64,000 nt of DNA. Origin: Sediminispirochaeta smaragdinae DSM 11293. GTDB lineage: Bacteria; Spirochaetota; Spirochaetia; DSM-16054; Sediminispirochaetaceae. Of this stretch, positions 27,594 through 36,664 are shown in pieces. The stretch covers positions 1,798,001 to 1,862,000 of the forward strand of contig NC_014364.1 in assembly GCF_000143985.1 (NCBI RefSeq), written 5' to 3'. Position numbers and translations under genes: made by a program. The first letter of the stretch is position 1. Each line of letters begins with the position of its first letter. Below the pieces are notes generated by a model that made no database searches, was not told the origin of the DNA, and was given only the letters and a program-made list of their open reading frames with translations.

Positions 27594-27680
27594 AGGACGC
27601 TCCCTTCGCCGGTATTAACCGGATCAGGTTCAACGGGTGTAATCTCAGGCTTTTCCCATCAGAGAAAAAACCACCCCACG
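27594..27680 (-). ncRNA. TPP riboswitch (THI element)
   Basis: Read on the minus strand, the segment contains GGGTGG near the 5' end, then the invariant CTGAGA followed by ACCCGTTGAACCTGATCC and GGTTAATACCGGCGAAGGGA, the conserved core of the thiamine pyrophosphate aptamer, with the P1 pairing partners at both ends. It lies between phoR and thiB, so TPP should shut off thiB-thiP-thiQ. No strong terminator hairpin is visible between the aptamer and thiB, so control of translation initiation is more likely than attenuation. Confidence 0.93.
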
Positions 27681-27721
27681 CGATTCAGCTTGTATGATGG
27701 TATGATCCTACCGCTATGGTG

Positions 27722-29533
27722 TCAAGAGGGCAGGGCGGGGAAGCGAAGAAGAAAACTGGCACCCTCTCCCCTGCTGCTTTCCAGTGCCACGGTTCCTCCG
27801 TGGAGCAGCATGATATGTTTCACAATGGCAAGCCCCAGTCCCGTTCCTCCCATGTCTCGGCTGCGAGCCTTTTCCACACGGTAAAAGCGTTCGAAGATCC
27901 GTTCCTGATCCGCTTCGGGGATACCCGGACCGTTGTCCTGGACCACAAGTAATATGCGCCTATCCTCTTCTCTCTCGCAGCGAACCAGCACAACACTGCC
28001 TTCCGGACAGTATTTGACGGCATTATCCACGAGGTTGACCACAGCCTGTTCTATGAGGTGTCCGTTGCCGAGAATTTCCAGCTCGCGATCACATTCCACA
28101 TGGATATCGATTGATTTTTCGTCGGCCCTGCCTTGACAAATGGAAATGGCCTCGTTTACCGGATGGCAGAGGGGGATTTTTTCCATGCTTATCCCCGACT
28201 CTTCATCATTTTGTTCAAGCCGGCTCAGGGTTAAAAGGTCGTCAATGATATTTCCCAGCCTCGTCGTCTGATTCTGAACGATGGTAAGGAATCGAAAAGC
28301 ATTTTCCCTATCGTCTATGGCTCCATCGAGGAGGGTTTCAACAAAGCCCTTGATGGAGGTAATCGGTGTCTTCAGCTCATGGGAAACATTGGCAACGAAC
28401 TCTTTCCGCATTCGTTCCAGCTGTTTTAAGGTGGTGATATCGTTCATCACCAAGATAAGTCGTTGCTGGGGGTAGCGGCTATTCTTATCAGCCGTAACAG
28501 CCTCTATTGTAGATGCGTTTACCTGAAGGTGTATCTCCTTTGCTTCGCCTGGAATGACAAGGGAACATTGACGAACCCCACGTGCAACAAGGGCTTCCTG
28601 CGCAAAGGTATTGAGTTCTGTGTTTCTCATAACCTGAATGAGACTTTTACCGATAACCGGATCGTAAGAGCTGCTCACAAGCCGTGCCGCCGCGGGGTTG
28701 ATCTCGGTAATGACCAGGTTACGGTCGAGTACGATGACCGCTTCGTTCATGCCGGTCAGTACCGCTTCCAGCTCCTGCTTTTGCCGTGTTACCTCGTCGA
28801 TTCTACTTGTCAGGGCCTGCGCCATTTTTTGCAAGGCGTCTGCCGTGTTGACAATTTCGGCAGGGCCGTCGACATGGATCGGCTGAGAAAAATCAAACCG
28901 GGCGTATGCAGAGGCGCTTTTGGATATGGCTGCAAGAGGTACGGTGATTTTTCGCGATACGGCCACCATGGCTGCAACGGCGAGTCCTAAAAGCAGGGCG
29001 GTGATGATCGTTATCGAGAGGGCTGCCGCGGCAAGCAGTTTTTTGACATTTGCTTCCGGGAGGCTCAGGCGGAGGACCGCAATGACCTTCCCTGCCGCAT
29101 CATCGATAGGAAAGGCGTAGTAGAGCATGGAAATCGCAAGGGTGGGGCTTTTCCTTAGGCTGAAGGAGGCTTCTCCCCGTATCGCTTGCCGAATTTCCAC
29201 TCGGTGTGCATGATTTTCCATCACCAAAGGGTCTTCATGACTGTCAGCGAAGACGGAACCGTCGGGTTTGATGAAGGTTACTCGGAATGGGCTGTCCGGA
29301 CCGATCTTCCGGGTTACCTCCTTGGCTTTCGTCTCCAGTTCTCCGTTTTCGAAAGGGAGGGCGGTAAGCAGGAGCTCTCCTGCCGTTTCCAGACGATGAT
29401 ACTGCTCCTGGAAGATCAACTGCCTGAAGTTTCTGAAAGAGAAAAAGGCTACGGATACGGCAAGCAGCAGGAACAGGAGCACAAGGGGAGGGAACATGTA
29501 ACTGAGAACAGAACGTCTTTTTGAAAGTACCAT
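27722..29533 (-). CDS. phoR: phosphate-regulon sensor histidine kinase PhoR
   Basis: A 603-residue membrane sensor kinase. TM1 spans about residues 12-33, a periplasmic region follows (35-165), TM2 is about 170-192, then HAMP (195-250), PAS (255-350), HisKA with EFVANVSHELKTPITSIKGF near 380, and the ATPase domain with NLVDNAVKYCPEG, DNGPGIPEAD and GGTGLGLAIVKHIML. The long periplasmic domain differs from E. coli PhoR, which has almost none, and resembles Gram-positive PhoR. It is the last gene of the pst-pho cluster and follows phoB by 20 bp, so it should phosphorylate PhoB when phosphate is scarce. Confidence 0.9.
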   Translation of the reverse strand: MVLSKRRSVLSYMFPPLVLLFLLLAVSVAFFSFRNFRQLIFQEQYHRLETAGELLLTALPFENGELETKAKEVTRKIGPDSPFRVTFIKPDGSVFADSHEDPLVMENHAHRVEIRQAIRGEASFSLRKSPTLAISMLYYAFPIDDAAGKVIAVLRLSLPEANVKKLLAAAALSITIITALLLGLAVAAMVAVSRKITVPLAAISKSASAYARFDFSQPIHVDGPAEIVNTADALQKMAQALTSRIDEVTRQKQELEAVLTGMNEAVIVLDRNLVITEINPAAARLVSSSYDPVIGKSLIQVMRNTELNTFAQEALVARGVRQCSLVIPGEAKEIHLQVNASTIEAVTADKNSRYPQQRLILVMNDITTLKQLERMRKEFVANVSHELKTPITSIKGFVETLLDGAIDDRENAFRFLTIVQNQTTRLGNIIDDLLTLSRLEQNDEESGISMEKIPLCHPVNEAISICQGRADEKSIDIHVECDRELEILGNGHLIEQAVVNLVDNAVKYCPEGSVVLVRCEREEDRRILLVVQDNGPGIPEADQERIFERFYRVEKARSRDMGGTGLGLAIVKHIMLLHGGTVALESSRGEGASFLLRFPALPS

Positions 29534-29553
29534 GGCGTTACCTCGAGGGTGCT

Positions 29554-30252
29554 TTACACCCGCTCCTTCATTCGGTAACCCACACCCCTAACCGTCTCGA
29601 TGTAGTCACCTTTATCTTTGAGTTTTTTTCTTAAACCGAGGATCTGTACATCCACCGACCGCTCTGTTACCGGATAGTCCTCACCCTTCACGGCCCCTAT
29701 GATCTGACTTCGGCTGAAGACCCAACCCGGATTGCGGGCGAGAAATTCCAGTATGGAGAACTCAGTGACGCTGAGATCCAATGAGACGTCAGAACATTTC
29801 ACCTCATGTCGTATCGTATCGATGACGATATCGTGGATTGTGATGACCGGTTCCTCTCTCGGGGGAAACTCTTTCAGCTGTTTGCGGCGGAGCAATGCCC
29901 GTATCCTTGCCACCAGAACCTTCGGACTGAAGGGCTTTGTCATATAATCATCGGCGCCCACTTCAAGGCCACTGATCACGTCGGAATCCTCACTCTTTGC
30001 GGTAAGCATGATGATCGGAATATCCTTGACCTCCTCCCGTGAGCGGATACGCTTACAAACCTCGACTCCGTCTATACCGGGAAGCATAAGATCGAGGATA
30101 ATGAGATCCGGTTGTTTTGCAGCCGCTGTTGCGGCCGCAGCCTCACCGGTTTCAACGGTGATGACCGAGTATCCCTCCCTCTCAAGGTTGTATTTCAATA
30201 GTTCAAGAATATCGTGTTCGTCGTCAACGACAAGAATAGTTTCGTGTGCCAC
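29554..30252 (-). CDS. phoB: phosphate-regulon response regulator PhoB
   Basis: A 232-residue OmpR/PhoB-family transcription factor. The receiver has the acidic pair in VVDDEHDIL, the phospho-Asp in LIILDLMLPGIDG, Thr in MLTAKSED and Lys in YMTKPFSPKVL. The winged helix covers 135-230, with SVTEFSILEFLARNPGWVFS, RSVDVQILGLRKKL and VRGVGYRM. It starts at a GTG with AAGGGGTG before it. Position between phoU and phoR, and the Pho-box-like repeats upstream of pstS, make the assignment firm. Confidence 0.93.
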   Translation of the reverse strand: MAHETILVVDDEHDILELLKYNLEREGYSVITVETGEAAAATAAAKQPDLIILDLMLPGIDGVEVCKRIRSREEVKDIPIIMLTAKSEDSDVISGLEVGADDYMTKPFSPKVLVARIRALLRRKQLKEFPPREEPVITIHDIVIDTIRHEVKCSDVSLDLSVTEFSILEFLARNPGWVFSRSQIIGAVKGEDYPVTERSVDVQILGLRKKLKDKGDYIETVRGVGYRMKERV

Positions 30253-30262
30253 GGATCACCCC

Positions 30263-30931
30263 TTACATATTTAGTTCGATATGCTTTCCTGTACAGTCAT
30301 AAACCACCCATTCACTGATGTTTGTGGCGTGGTCCCCAAAACGCTCGAGCCAACGTGATACAAAGAGAAGCGTTGTGGCCTGATCAATGTTCTTTACATC
30401 GCTCATCATGTAGGTCAGAAGTTCCCTCCATATCTGATTGTGAAGGCTGTCGATCCTGTCGTCTATCTTGGCAACAGCGATTGCCTTGTCCTGATCGTTT
30501 TCCGCAAATGCGGTCAGCACCTCATGGAGCATCTCGATACCGTATTCGGCCATCTTTGGGAGGTCGATCAGATCCTTGATATAGTGCTGCTCCGCCAGCT
30601 TTTTCGCCGCCTTTGCGATATGTACCGCATGGTCTCCCATCCTTTCCAGCTGGGTGACGATCTTCAAACTGGTGATGACATGACGCAGGTCTCCCGCCAC
30701 CGGCTGTTCGGTTGCAATGAGCAGGGTCAAGGTATCCTGAATTCTTAGTTCAAGATTGTTGATAACCTCATCGTCGCGAATAACCTTGTCCGCCAGGTCG
30801 ATATCCTGATCGAGCATGCACTGCATCGATTTTCTTACCGCTTCTTCCACAAAGGCCCCCATCTTCAGAATTTCTCTGTCGTTGGCCCTCATTTCATCGC
30901 TATAATGCTGTCGCAGCGTATTATGATCCAT
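30263..30931 (-). CDS. phoU: phosphate transport regulator PhoU
   Basis: A 222-residue all-helical protein with the two PhoU repeats: KMGAFVEEAVRKSMQCML in the first and YGIEMLHEVLTAFAENDQDK in the second, each followed by the metal-binding E/D-x3-D type segments (VIRDDEVINNLE and AKIDDRIDSLHN). It links the Pst transporter to PhoR signalling and limits phosphate uptake. It lies 10 bp upstream of phoB and 29 bp downstream of pstB, with AAGGAGA-rich sequence before the ATG. Confidence 0.95.
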   Translation of the reverse strand: MDHNTLRQHYSDEMRANDREILKMGAFVEEAVRKSMQCMLDQDIDLADKVIRDDEVINNLELRIQDTLTLLIATEQPVAGDLRHVITSLKIVTQLERMGDHAVHIAKAAKKLAEQHYIKDLIDLPKMAEYGIEMLHEVLTAFAENDQDKAIAVAKIDDRIDSLHNQIWRELLTYMMSDVKNIDQATTLLFVSRWLERFGDHATNISEWVVYDCTGKHIELNM

Positions 30932-30960
30932 ACCTTTATTCTCCTTACCTCAATGTATCA

Positions 30961-31746
30961 TCAACCGAATTTACCGGTGATATATGCCTCGGTTTTCGGA
31001 TTCGTCGGGCTGAAAAAGATCTGTTCTGTGGCACCGACCTCCTCAATGACACCGTTGAGGAAAAAAGCGGTGGTATCGGAAATCCGTCCTGCCTGCTGCA
31101 TGTTGTGAGTGACGATAACGATAGTATAACTTTTTTTCAGTTCATCAATCAAATCTTCGATTCTACTGGTGGAAATCGGATCAAGGGCGGATGTCGGTTC
31201 ATCCATCAGCACGACATCGGGTTCCACTGCCAACACCCGTGCTATACAAAGCCTCTGTTGCTGTCCTCCCGATATACCGAGGGCCGGTTTATGAAGCCTA
31301 TCCTTGATCTCATCCCAAATAGCGGCCTGTTTGAGACTCCGCTCGACAATTTCGTCCAAGGTCCTCTTATCTTTGATGCCGTGTATTCTTGGGCCATAGG
31401 CGACATTATCATATACGGACATGGGAAAGGGGTTCGGCTTTTGAAAGACCATGCCGATTTTTTTCCTCAGCTCAATGGGATCATAGTTCTTATATATGTC
31501 TCTCGTTTCGTAGCTGATCGTTCCGGTAATATGGACCCCGTCGATCACGTCGTTCATCCTGTTGAGGGTACGGATGAAGGTCGATTTTCCGCATCCCGAG
31601 GGACCAATAAGGGCGGTGACCTCCTGATCGGCAATATCGATGTTCAGTTTATGTAGGGCTTGGAAATCTCCATAGAAAAGGTCCAGGTCCCTAACGGTAA
31701 TTTTGATCTTTTTTTCCTGGTCCGTTGTTTCGTTGCTTATATTCAT
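30961..31746 (-). CDS. pstB: phosphate ABC transporter ATP-binding protein PstB
   Basis: A 261-residue ABC ATPase that powers phosphate import. Walker [21 protein letters not shown], the PstB-specific [20 protein letters not shown], signature [16 protein letters not shown], Walker [14 protein letters not shown] and H-loop VTHNMQQA are all present. The ATG at 31746 has GGAGAGG eight bases upstream, so I prefer it to the ATG at 31764, which has none and would overlap that site. Confidence 0.96.
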   Translation of the reverse strand: MNISNETTDQEKKIKITVRDLDLFYGDFQALHKLNIDIADQEVTALIGPSGCGKSTFIRTLNRMNDVIDGVHITGTISYETRDIYKNYDPIELRKKIGMVFQKPNPFPMSVYDNVAYGPRIHGIKDKRTLDEIVERSLKQAAIWDEIKDRLHKPALGISGGQQQRLCIARVLAVEPDVVLMDEPTSALDPISTSRIEDLIDELKKSYTIVIVTHNMQQAGRISDTTAFFLNGVIEEVGATEQIFFSPTNPKTEAYITGKFG

Positions 31747-31766
31747 AGCATTATACCTCTCCATGG

Positions 31767-33413
31767 CTATTTCCCCGCTTTTTTGTTAAGACGCCCGATA
31801 AGCGAGGTAGTTGAGTAATTTACCAAAAGGATAATAAAAATCAGAATGGCCCCGGTTGCGAAGCTTCTGTCGAAGCTGATCGCTTCGGAGAAGAGATTGT
31901 AGAGGTGGAGGGAAAGCACCCTGGCGGAGGAACTGGGCCCCCGTACAAGCTCGTAGTTTGATCCGAGGGTATAGATGAGTACCGCTGTTTCTCCAACCGT
32001 CCTGCCTACGGCAAGGATGATACCGGTGAGAATCCCGGGGGTCGCCGCCGGAACAACAACCTTTGCAATGGTCTGTAGTTTTGTTGCTCCCAGGGCAAGG
32101 CTTCCCTCCCTGAAGGAGAGGGGTACCGATTTCAGGGCCTCTTCACTTGTCCGTATGATGGTAGGTAGAATCATCATGGTTACGGTAAGGGTTGCTGATA
32201 TGAATCCGATACCGAGGCCCAGCATGCCGACGAAGAAGATGAAACCAAAAAGGCCAAAGACAATCGACGGAATTCCCGCCAAAGTTTCCGTTCCCAGCCT
32301 CAGAATGCGGATAACCCTGCCTTGTTTGGCATATTCGACCATATAAATAGCCCCCAATACCCCGATCGGCGTGGAAAAGAGGAGAGTGAAAAGGATGAGA
32401 AAGAAGGTATTGATGATGATGGTTGATATTCCCCCCCATTTCCCGGATCGAGCCGGAGCCTCCACCAGATAGTGCCAGTCGAGGTTTTGCCGAACCTCTA
32501 AGCGATCGAAGGTGATCATCGGTCTGTCGTCGATATCCTTAACATCCTCCCAATAAGTCATGCCTATGGCCCCGGGTAGTGAATCTATCGTTTCGAAAAA
32601 CACTTCCGGTGTATCAACATACAGAATTCCCTGTTCTGCTGGTTCATTATTTTCTCCGAGGACCAGGTTGAGAATATCTCCCCGTATTCCTGCATTCTGC
32701 GAATAAGCAACAGGTCTGATGGGAAGGTCTATACCCCCGACCTCCTGCCAATTCTTTACTTTACCGGTAAAAATCGCCAGAAGATCATCATTATCGATTG
32801 TTTGAATCTGTACATTTTCGACGATTTTTTTGACCGATGCATTTACGGGAGCTGCTATTCTTCTGATCGGGACAGCCTTGACGCTCCGAGGAAGGGTTTC
32901 GACCATGGCTGAGGGGATAAAACCAATTCCTCCCGGAGTAGAGGAAACGGCCTTTATCATCGCCTCACCGTCTTTTTCCAGCGTGACATGTTTGCTGTAG
33001 TTTTCTCGATTTGCGAGAATTATCTCTGCCCCGGCAGTACCCTCCTCGGATTCGGTGGTAAGGGCGAAGAGTTCGACATCGAGATTTTGTCCTGTGATGT
33101 CCCCCCAATTGGGCTGACGCCGTTTCGTGTACATCTCAAACAGCTCGGCCGAGGTCAGGTCGTCTTTGAGTCTGACCTTTCGCTGAATAATCATCGAAAT
33201 TGGGTATGCCGGATGGTCCGGACCGGCGGCAGCAGTTTCGATGGTATCGGTCACTTGATAGTGGAGATGGTTTATGGAGACAAAGCCTCGATACAGAACA
33301 TAGAGGATAATCCATGCAAGGATGACGATTGTAAGGACAACAAAGAACCAGATGATACCCTTTGCAATGCCTTCCTGAAGATGCGCTTTTTTTGTCTGGC
33401 TAAGTGGGCTCAT
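31767..33413 (-). CDS. pstA: phosphate ABC transporter permease PstA with a large extracytoplasmic insertion
   Basis: A 548-residue permease, almost twice the usual 290. Residues 18-44 form TM1, residues 330-540 form the normal permease core with EAA-type loop [20 protein letters not shown]. Between them lie about 285 residues that would be outside the membrane. This part contains two segments resembling a lobe of Pst[21 protein letters not shown] with [14 protein letters not shown], and [19 protein letters not shown] with [14 protein letters not shown]. Compare DLASIYAGDITNWKEVGG and TPYAIGYVGLGF of PstS in this window. The frame is open and the gene overlaps pstC by 4 bp, so this is a real fusion and not an assembly join. 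Confidence 0.92.
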   Translation of the reverse strand: MSPLSQTKKAHLQEGIAKGIIWFFVVLTIVILAWIILYVLYRGFVSINHLHYQVTDTIETAAAGPDHPAYPISMIIQRKVRLKDDLTSAELFEMYTKRRQPNWGDITGQNLDVELFALTTESEEGTAGAEIILANRENYSKHVTLEKDGEAMIKAVSSTPGGIGFIPSAMVETLPRSVKAVPIRRIAAPVNASVKKIVENVQIQTIDNDDLLAIFTGKVKNWQEVGGIDLPIRPVAYSQNAGIRGDILNLVLGENNEPAEQGILYVDTPEVFFETIDSLPGAIGMTYWEDVKDIDDRPMITFDRLEVRQNLDWHYLVEAPARSGKWGGISTIIINTFFLILFTLLFSTPIGVLGAIYMVEYAKQGRVIRILRLGTETLAGIPSIVFGLFGFIFFVGMLGLGIGFISATLTVTMMILPTIIRTSEEALKSVPLSFREGSLALGATKLQTIAKVVVPAATPGILTGIILAVGRTVGETAVLIYTLGSNYELVRGPSSSARVLSLHLYNLFSEAISFDRSFATGAILIFIILLVNYSTTSLIGRLNKKAGK

Positions 33414-34303
33414 GCCGCTCCTTCCTTGTCGACTTTCCGTTTCAGCGTTCGCTGTACAACGAGATTGATAATGAGAATGAAAAGAAAGAGCACAATACCT
33501 GTCGAGAAAAGACTGGTTTCATGCAAACTTCCAACTTCCGCATATTTAAGATCGGTGACGATATTCATGGTAAGGGTTCTGACATGGCTCAAAGGGCCTG
33601 TCGGCATGATGGGAGAGTTCCCTGCAACCATGAGAACGGCCATGGTTTCTCCTACCGCCCGTCCGATTCCAAGTACTACCCCTGCAATGATACCGCTTCG
33701 TGCCGCCGGAATAATGGTTCTTACAATGCTCTGCCAGTGGGTCGCCCCCAAAGCCAGACTTCCCTCTTTGAGTTCGGAAGGAACAGCCCTGATGGAGACC
33801 TCGGTAATATTGATAATGGTAGGCAAAATCATGATGGCCAAAATGATCGAGGCCGTCAGGATTCCGAGGCCGGTGGTACTGTTTGAAAGGGTACGAATAA
33901 TCGGTGCAATGAAGAAGAAGCCGAATAGGCCGTAGATGACCGAGGGAATGCCTGCCAAAAGTTCGACACCGCTTCTGATGATTTTTGCCGCCCGCGGTTT
34001 TGCCATCTCCGCCATGAAAATTCCGACTGCCAGCCCCATAGGTACAGCGATAATCAATGCTCCCAGGGTGACCCAGATCGATCCGACGATAAAGGCCCAT
34101 ATGCCGAAGCTCGGTTCCTCAGCCGTGGGACTCCAGTCTGTGCTGAAGAGAAAGTCGGTAAGGCTCACACTTTTGAAAAGCGGAAGTCCCTCGGCGAGAA
34201 TGAAAAGCGTAATGAAGATGACACTCAACACGGAGATCGACGCGAAGATGAAAAGGATAGCTTCCACAACCTTTTCTATCTGTTTTCGTCTTGTTTCTTT
34301 CAC
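33410..34303 (-). CDS. pstC: phosphate ABC transporter permease PstC
   Basis: A 297-residue permease of normal length with six helices. The EAA loop is [20 protein letters not shown], and AGIPSVIYGLFGFFF and GIGRAVGETMAVLMVAGNSP are PstC/PstA family hallmarks. It starts at GTG 34303 with GAGGT 9 bases upstream. It overlaps pstA by 4 bp and so is coupled to it. It forms the transmembrane channel with PstA. Confidence 0.95.
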   Translation of the reverse strand: MKETRRKQIEKVVEAILFIFASISVLSVIFITLFILAEGLPLFKSVSLTDFLFSTDWSPTAEEPSFGIWAFIVGSIWVTLGALIIAVPMGLAVGIFMAEMAKPRAAKIIRSGVELLAGIPSVIYGLFGFFFIAPIIRTLSNSTTGLGILTASIILAIMILPTIINITEVSIRAVPSELKEGSLALGATHWQSIVRTIIPAARSGIIAGVVLGIGRAVGETMAVLMVAGNSPIMPTGPLSHVRTLTMNIVTDLKYAEVGSLHETSLFSTGIVLFLFILIINLVVQRTLKRKVDKEGAA

Positions 34304-34404
34304 GTTAGAAATACCTCATTTCGGTTTCGCTATGTGAAGAATGCCCGGCTTATGTGGCTGTTTTGTCAGGATAATGTTAAAAAACGGTTAATAGTGTCCC
34401 CAAA

Positions 34405-34434
34405 GAAAAGGCCGCCCGAGAGAAACGGACGGCC
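34405..34434 (-). terminator. hairpin between pstS and pstC
   Basis: On the minus strand GGCCGTCCG pairs with CGGGCGGCC (one G-U pair, 7-base loop), followed by TTTTCTTT. It lies 27 bp after the pstS stop and 100 bp before pstC. It probably ends most transcripts after pstS, so that binding protein is made in excess over the permease. Confidence 0.7.
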
Positions 34435-34460
34435 GACTTGAGAAGATTCTTTATTATAAA

Positions 34461-35315
34461 CTACTGAAGACGGATGAAATCGAGATCTTCGACAATATCC
34501 TGGCCATCTTCACTGAGAAGATAATCGACAAAGGCCTGCTCTACTTCACCGGCCTGAGAAAGGGGACCGATGTGTACCACGTTAAGGTAGCGCCATACAG
34601 GATAGCTCTTGTTGTAGACATTCTTTACATCGGGTTCGATTCCTTCAAGCGTCAAAGCCTTAACACCTTTTTCATGGGTAAATCCAAGACCGACGTAACC
34701 GATGGCATAGGGGGTTGAACCAACCTTAGCAGCCATATCCCCGTTTCCGGTGGTTACAGAAGCAGAAGCCATAAACTCCTTGTCGGCCTTTTCCATGACA
34801 TGGCCTTCAAAGGTCTCATAGGTTCCGGATGCCTCATCACGGTTGAAAACAACGATCGGAGCATCTGGACCACCGACCTCTTTCCAGTTGGTGATGTCAC
34901 CTGCATAGATCGATGCAAGATCTGCCATGGTGATGTTGCTGATGGAGACACTGCTCTGGTTTACAATGGCGGCAATGGCGTCGAGGGCGATATGAGTAGC
35001 TTCGACTCCCTGGGCCTTTTCCCCATCCTTGGGTTCACGACTGGCTGCTCCGAGGCTGTAGGTCCCGGCAATAATGCCCTTGATACCGGTACTGGAACCG
35101 ACACCTTCATAACTGATGTGAACATCGGGATAGAGCTCCTTCCATTCTTCGATAGCGGCCTGAATGATCGGATCGACGGTTGTGGAGCCTCCGAAGGCAT
35201 AGTCCCCGCTGAACTGCGAAGTACTTGCTGCTGCACCAGATTCTTGTTTACCTCCAGCGAAAAGAACAAAGCTTGCTGCAAGAAAAAGGACAAGCAGCAT
35301 GGAAATTTTCTTCAT
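34461..35315 (-). CDS. pstS: phosphate-binding periplasmic protein PstS
   Basis: A 284-residue phosphate-binding protein. The signal peptide KKISMLLVLFLAASFVLFAGG has no lipobox Cys, so the product is probably soluble in the periplasm or held by other means. Phosphate-contact segments are FGGSTTVDPIIQ, SYEGVGSSTGIKGI, FNRDEASGTYETF and GSTPYAIGYVG. The start is set by CGGAGGA just before the ATG at 35315; an in-frame extension to 35456 has no support and would run into the insertion sequence. It is the first gene of the pst-pho cluster. Confidence 0.94.
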   Translation of the reverse strand: MKKISMLLVLFLAASFVLFAGGKQESGAAASTSQFSGDYAFGGSTTVDPIIQAAIEEWKELYPDVHISYEGVGSSTGIKGIIAGTYSLGAASREPKDGEKAQGVEATHIALDAIAAIVNQSSVSISNITMADLASIYAGDITNWKEVGGPDAPIVVFNRDEASGTYETFEGHVMEKADKEFMASASVTTGNGDMAAKVGSTPYAIGYVGLGFTHEKGVKALTLEGIEPDVKNVYNKSYPVWRYLNVVHIGPLSQAGEVEQAFVDYLLSEDGQDIVEDLDFIRLQ

Positions 35316-35361
35316 ATTTTCCTCCGTTATGGATGATGTTGTGTTGTAGTAACAATGAAGT

Positions 35362-35394
35362 GAGGTAGTGAGGAAATAGTGAAGATAAAATGAG
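35362..35394 (-). promoter_or_regulatory. three tandem 11-bp Pho-box-like repeats upstream of pstS
   Basis: Read on the minus strand, the segment is three adjacent 11-mers: CTCATTTTATC, TTCACTATTTC and CTCACTACCTC. The repeated core is Y-T-C-A-Y-T-A. PhoB binds tandem 11-bp repeats in other bacteria, so this is a good candidate operator. It ends 47 bp before the pstS ATG. Confidence 0.55.
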
Positions 35395-35402
35395 AATTCT
35401 GT

Positions 35403-36664
35403 TAAAGAATTAGCTACTGTCCGGAATCGTGGTGATTCCTTTACCTTTAAGCCCATGCATAAGAAGGCAGATAGTCAATCATCCACCGTAAGGGTGTAGG
35501 AATACACCTGACCCACAGCTCCCTCCCACTTCGATTCATAGGCTGATTCCGTAAGAAAAACCTCCGCCTGGTATACAAACTCCTCAGCTCGGACGCTATC
35601 CTCTTTCCCTCTATCCCAGCCACCACCCCATGTGTCAGCCCCCGCTTCTCATCCTTTCCCCCAACCCGATAGGGCTTCATAAAGTTGTGATAATACCGGT
35701 AGATCTCAAGCCGCTCCAGCATATTCACCGTACTCCTTGCAAACTGTACCGTCTGCCTCACATGATCCGAGTCATCCTTCCGTATCTCCCTGTCAAGATA
35801 ATTCACACTAAAGAGGGGATTACACAGATCCCGAACCCTCTTCGAACTGATCCTGTGGTGCTCTATCATTCCTGCCATCTCTGCCGGTAGCCCCTTCATC
35901 ACCCTTTTGTATTGCGTATGCTCATCGGTATACAACTTCACCCTATCCCTCTCCGATTGCTCGATCAGGGCAAGCGTCTTTGCCACGACATTCTGAAACG
36001 ACTGATAAACACTTCCTCTATAGACCTTTAGCTTCTCTTTGATCACCCTGTTTTTCTTCTTCTGATAGCAGGTCATACGTCCCTTTCTGGTCAGCTGTGC
36101 ATAGTCGGAGAGAAACCAGAACTGGGAGTCTTTTCCTGCCAGGATGTGGATGTTGTTGGGGAGGTACTGGGAACAGACAAAGCTTTCAAAGCCGTCTGCG
36201 ACCAGGTCTTCGTGGAGGTTCATGTCTGAGGTGAGGGAGGCAGAAGAGGCAATGCACTGGTGGGAAAGACGACGGATACGGTCTGAGACGGTGGAGCATG
36301 AGACCTTAAGGATACGGGAGAGGTCTCTGATACCGGAGCTGGTGACGAGGTGAGAGAGGATGGTTGTGTAGGGGAGGTGGAAATGGGTCCAGTAGTCGAT
36401 GCTGAAGGTGCGAGTGGAGAAGGAGAGGTGGCAGGTTTTGCATTTGAACTTTTGGATGCGGGGAGAGGTTTGGGTAGAGTAGGAGCCTGTTCTAAAGAAC
36501 CAGTGGCCTTTTGGAGAGAAGTGGTTGAGGCAATGGGGGTTGGGGCAGAAGGGGGGATGGAACATGGGAAACTCCTTTTTCGTATTGTTCTTACTATAAG
36601 TAACTACGAGAAAAGGAGATTTTATTCATTTTCCACCACGATTCCGGACAGTAGTAAAGAATTA
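35403..36664 (-). mobile_element. intact insertion sequence with 10-bp target duplication
   Basis: The element runs from about 35413 to 36654 (1242 bp) and encodes one transposase. Perfect 21-bp inverted repeats are at 35414-35434 and 36634-36654 (outer end CTACTGTCCGGAATCG). It is flanked by the 10-bp direct repeat TAAAGAATTA at 35403-35412 and 36655-36664, a target-site duplication. The insertion lies 8 bp upstream of the Pho-box-like repeats of pstS and exactly at the stop codon of the neighbouring gene; the duplicated TTA (36662-36664) keeps that stop intact. The family is unassigned; the zinc-ribbon/DDE transposase and long duplication recall IS1-type elements. Confidence 0.9.
35447..36565 (-). 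CDS. zinc-ribbon DDE transposase
   Basis: A 372-residue transposase in one frame. The N terminus has a zinc ribbon (CPNPHC at residues 7-12 and CKTC at 42-45), then a helix-turn-helix (GIRDLSRILKVSCSTVSDRI, about 80-100), then a DDE-type catalytic region with LVADGFESFV (first Asp), KLYTDEHTQY (second Asp) and a candidate Glu in GVVAGIEGKRIASELRS. Codon use is pyrimidine-rich compared with the neighbours, as expected for acquired DNA. AAGGAG lies 6 bases before the ATG. The gene is intact, so the element may still be mobile. Confidence 0.85.
   Translation of the reverse strand: MFHPPFCPNPHCLNHFSPKGHWFFRTGSYSTQTSPRIQKFKCKTCHLSFSTRTFSIDYWTHFHLPYTTILSHLVTSSGIRDLSRILKVSCSTVSDRIRRLSHQCIASSASLTSDMNLHEDLVADGFESFVCSQYLPNNIHILAGKDSQFWFLSDYAQLTRKGRMTCYQKKKNRVIKEKLKVYRGSVYQSFQNVVAKTLALIEQSERDRVKLYTDEHTQYKRVMKGLPAEMAGMIEHHRISSKRVRDLCNPLFSVNYLDREIRKDDSDHVRQTVQFARSTVNMLERLEIYRYYHNFMKPYRVGGKDEKRGLTHGVVAGIEGKRIASELRSLYTRRRFFLRNQPMNRSGRELWVRCIPTPLRWMIDYLPSYAWA

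Noticed and set aside
33546-34100. Long open frame within pstC in another frame, rich in His, Arg and Gly
   Set aside because: Composition is that of a shadow of the permease gene; no start signal and no recognisable domain.
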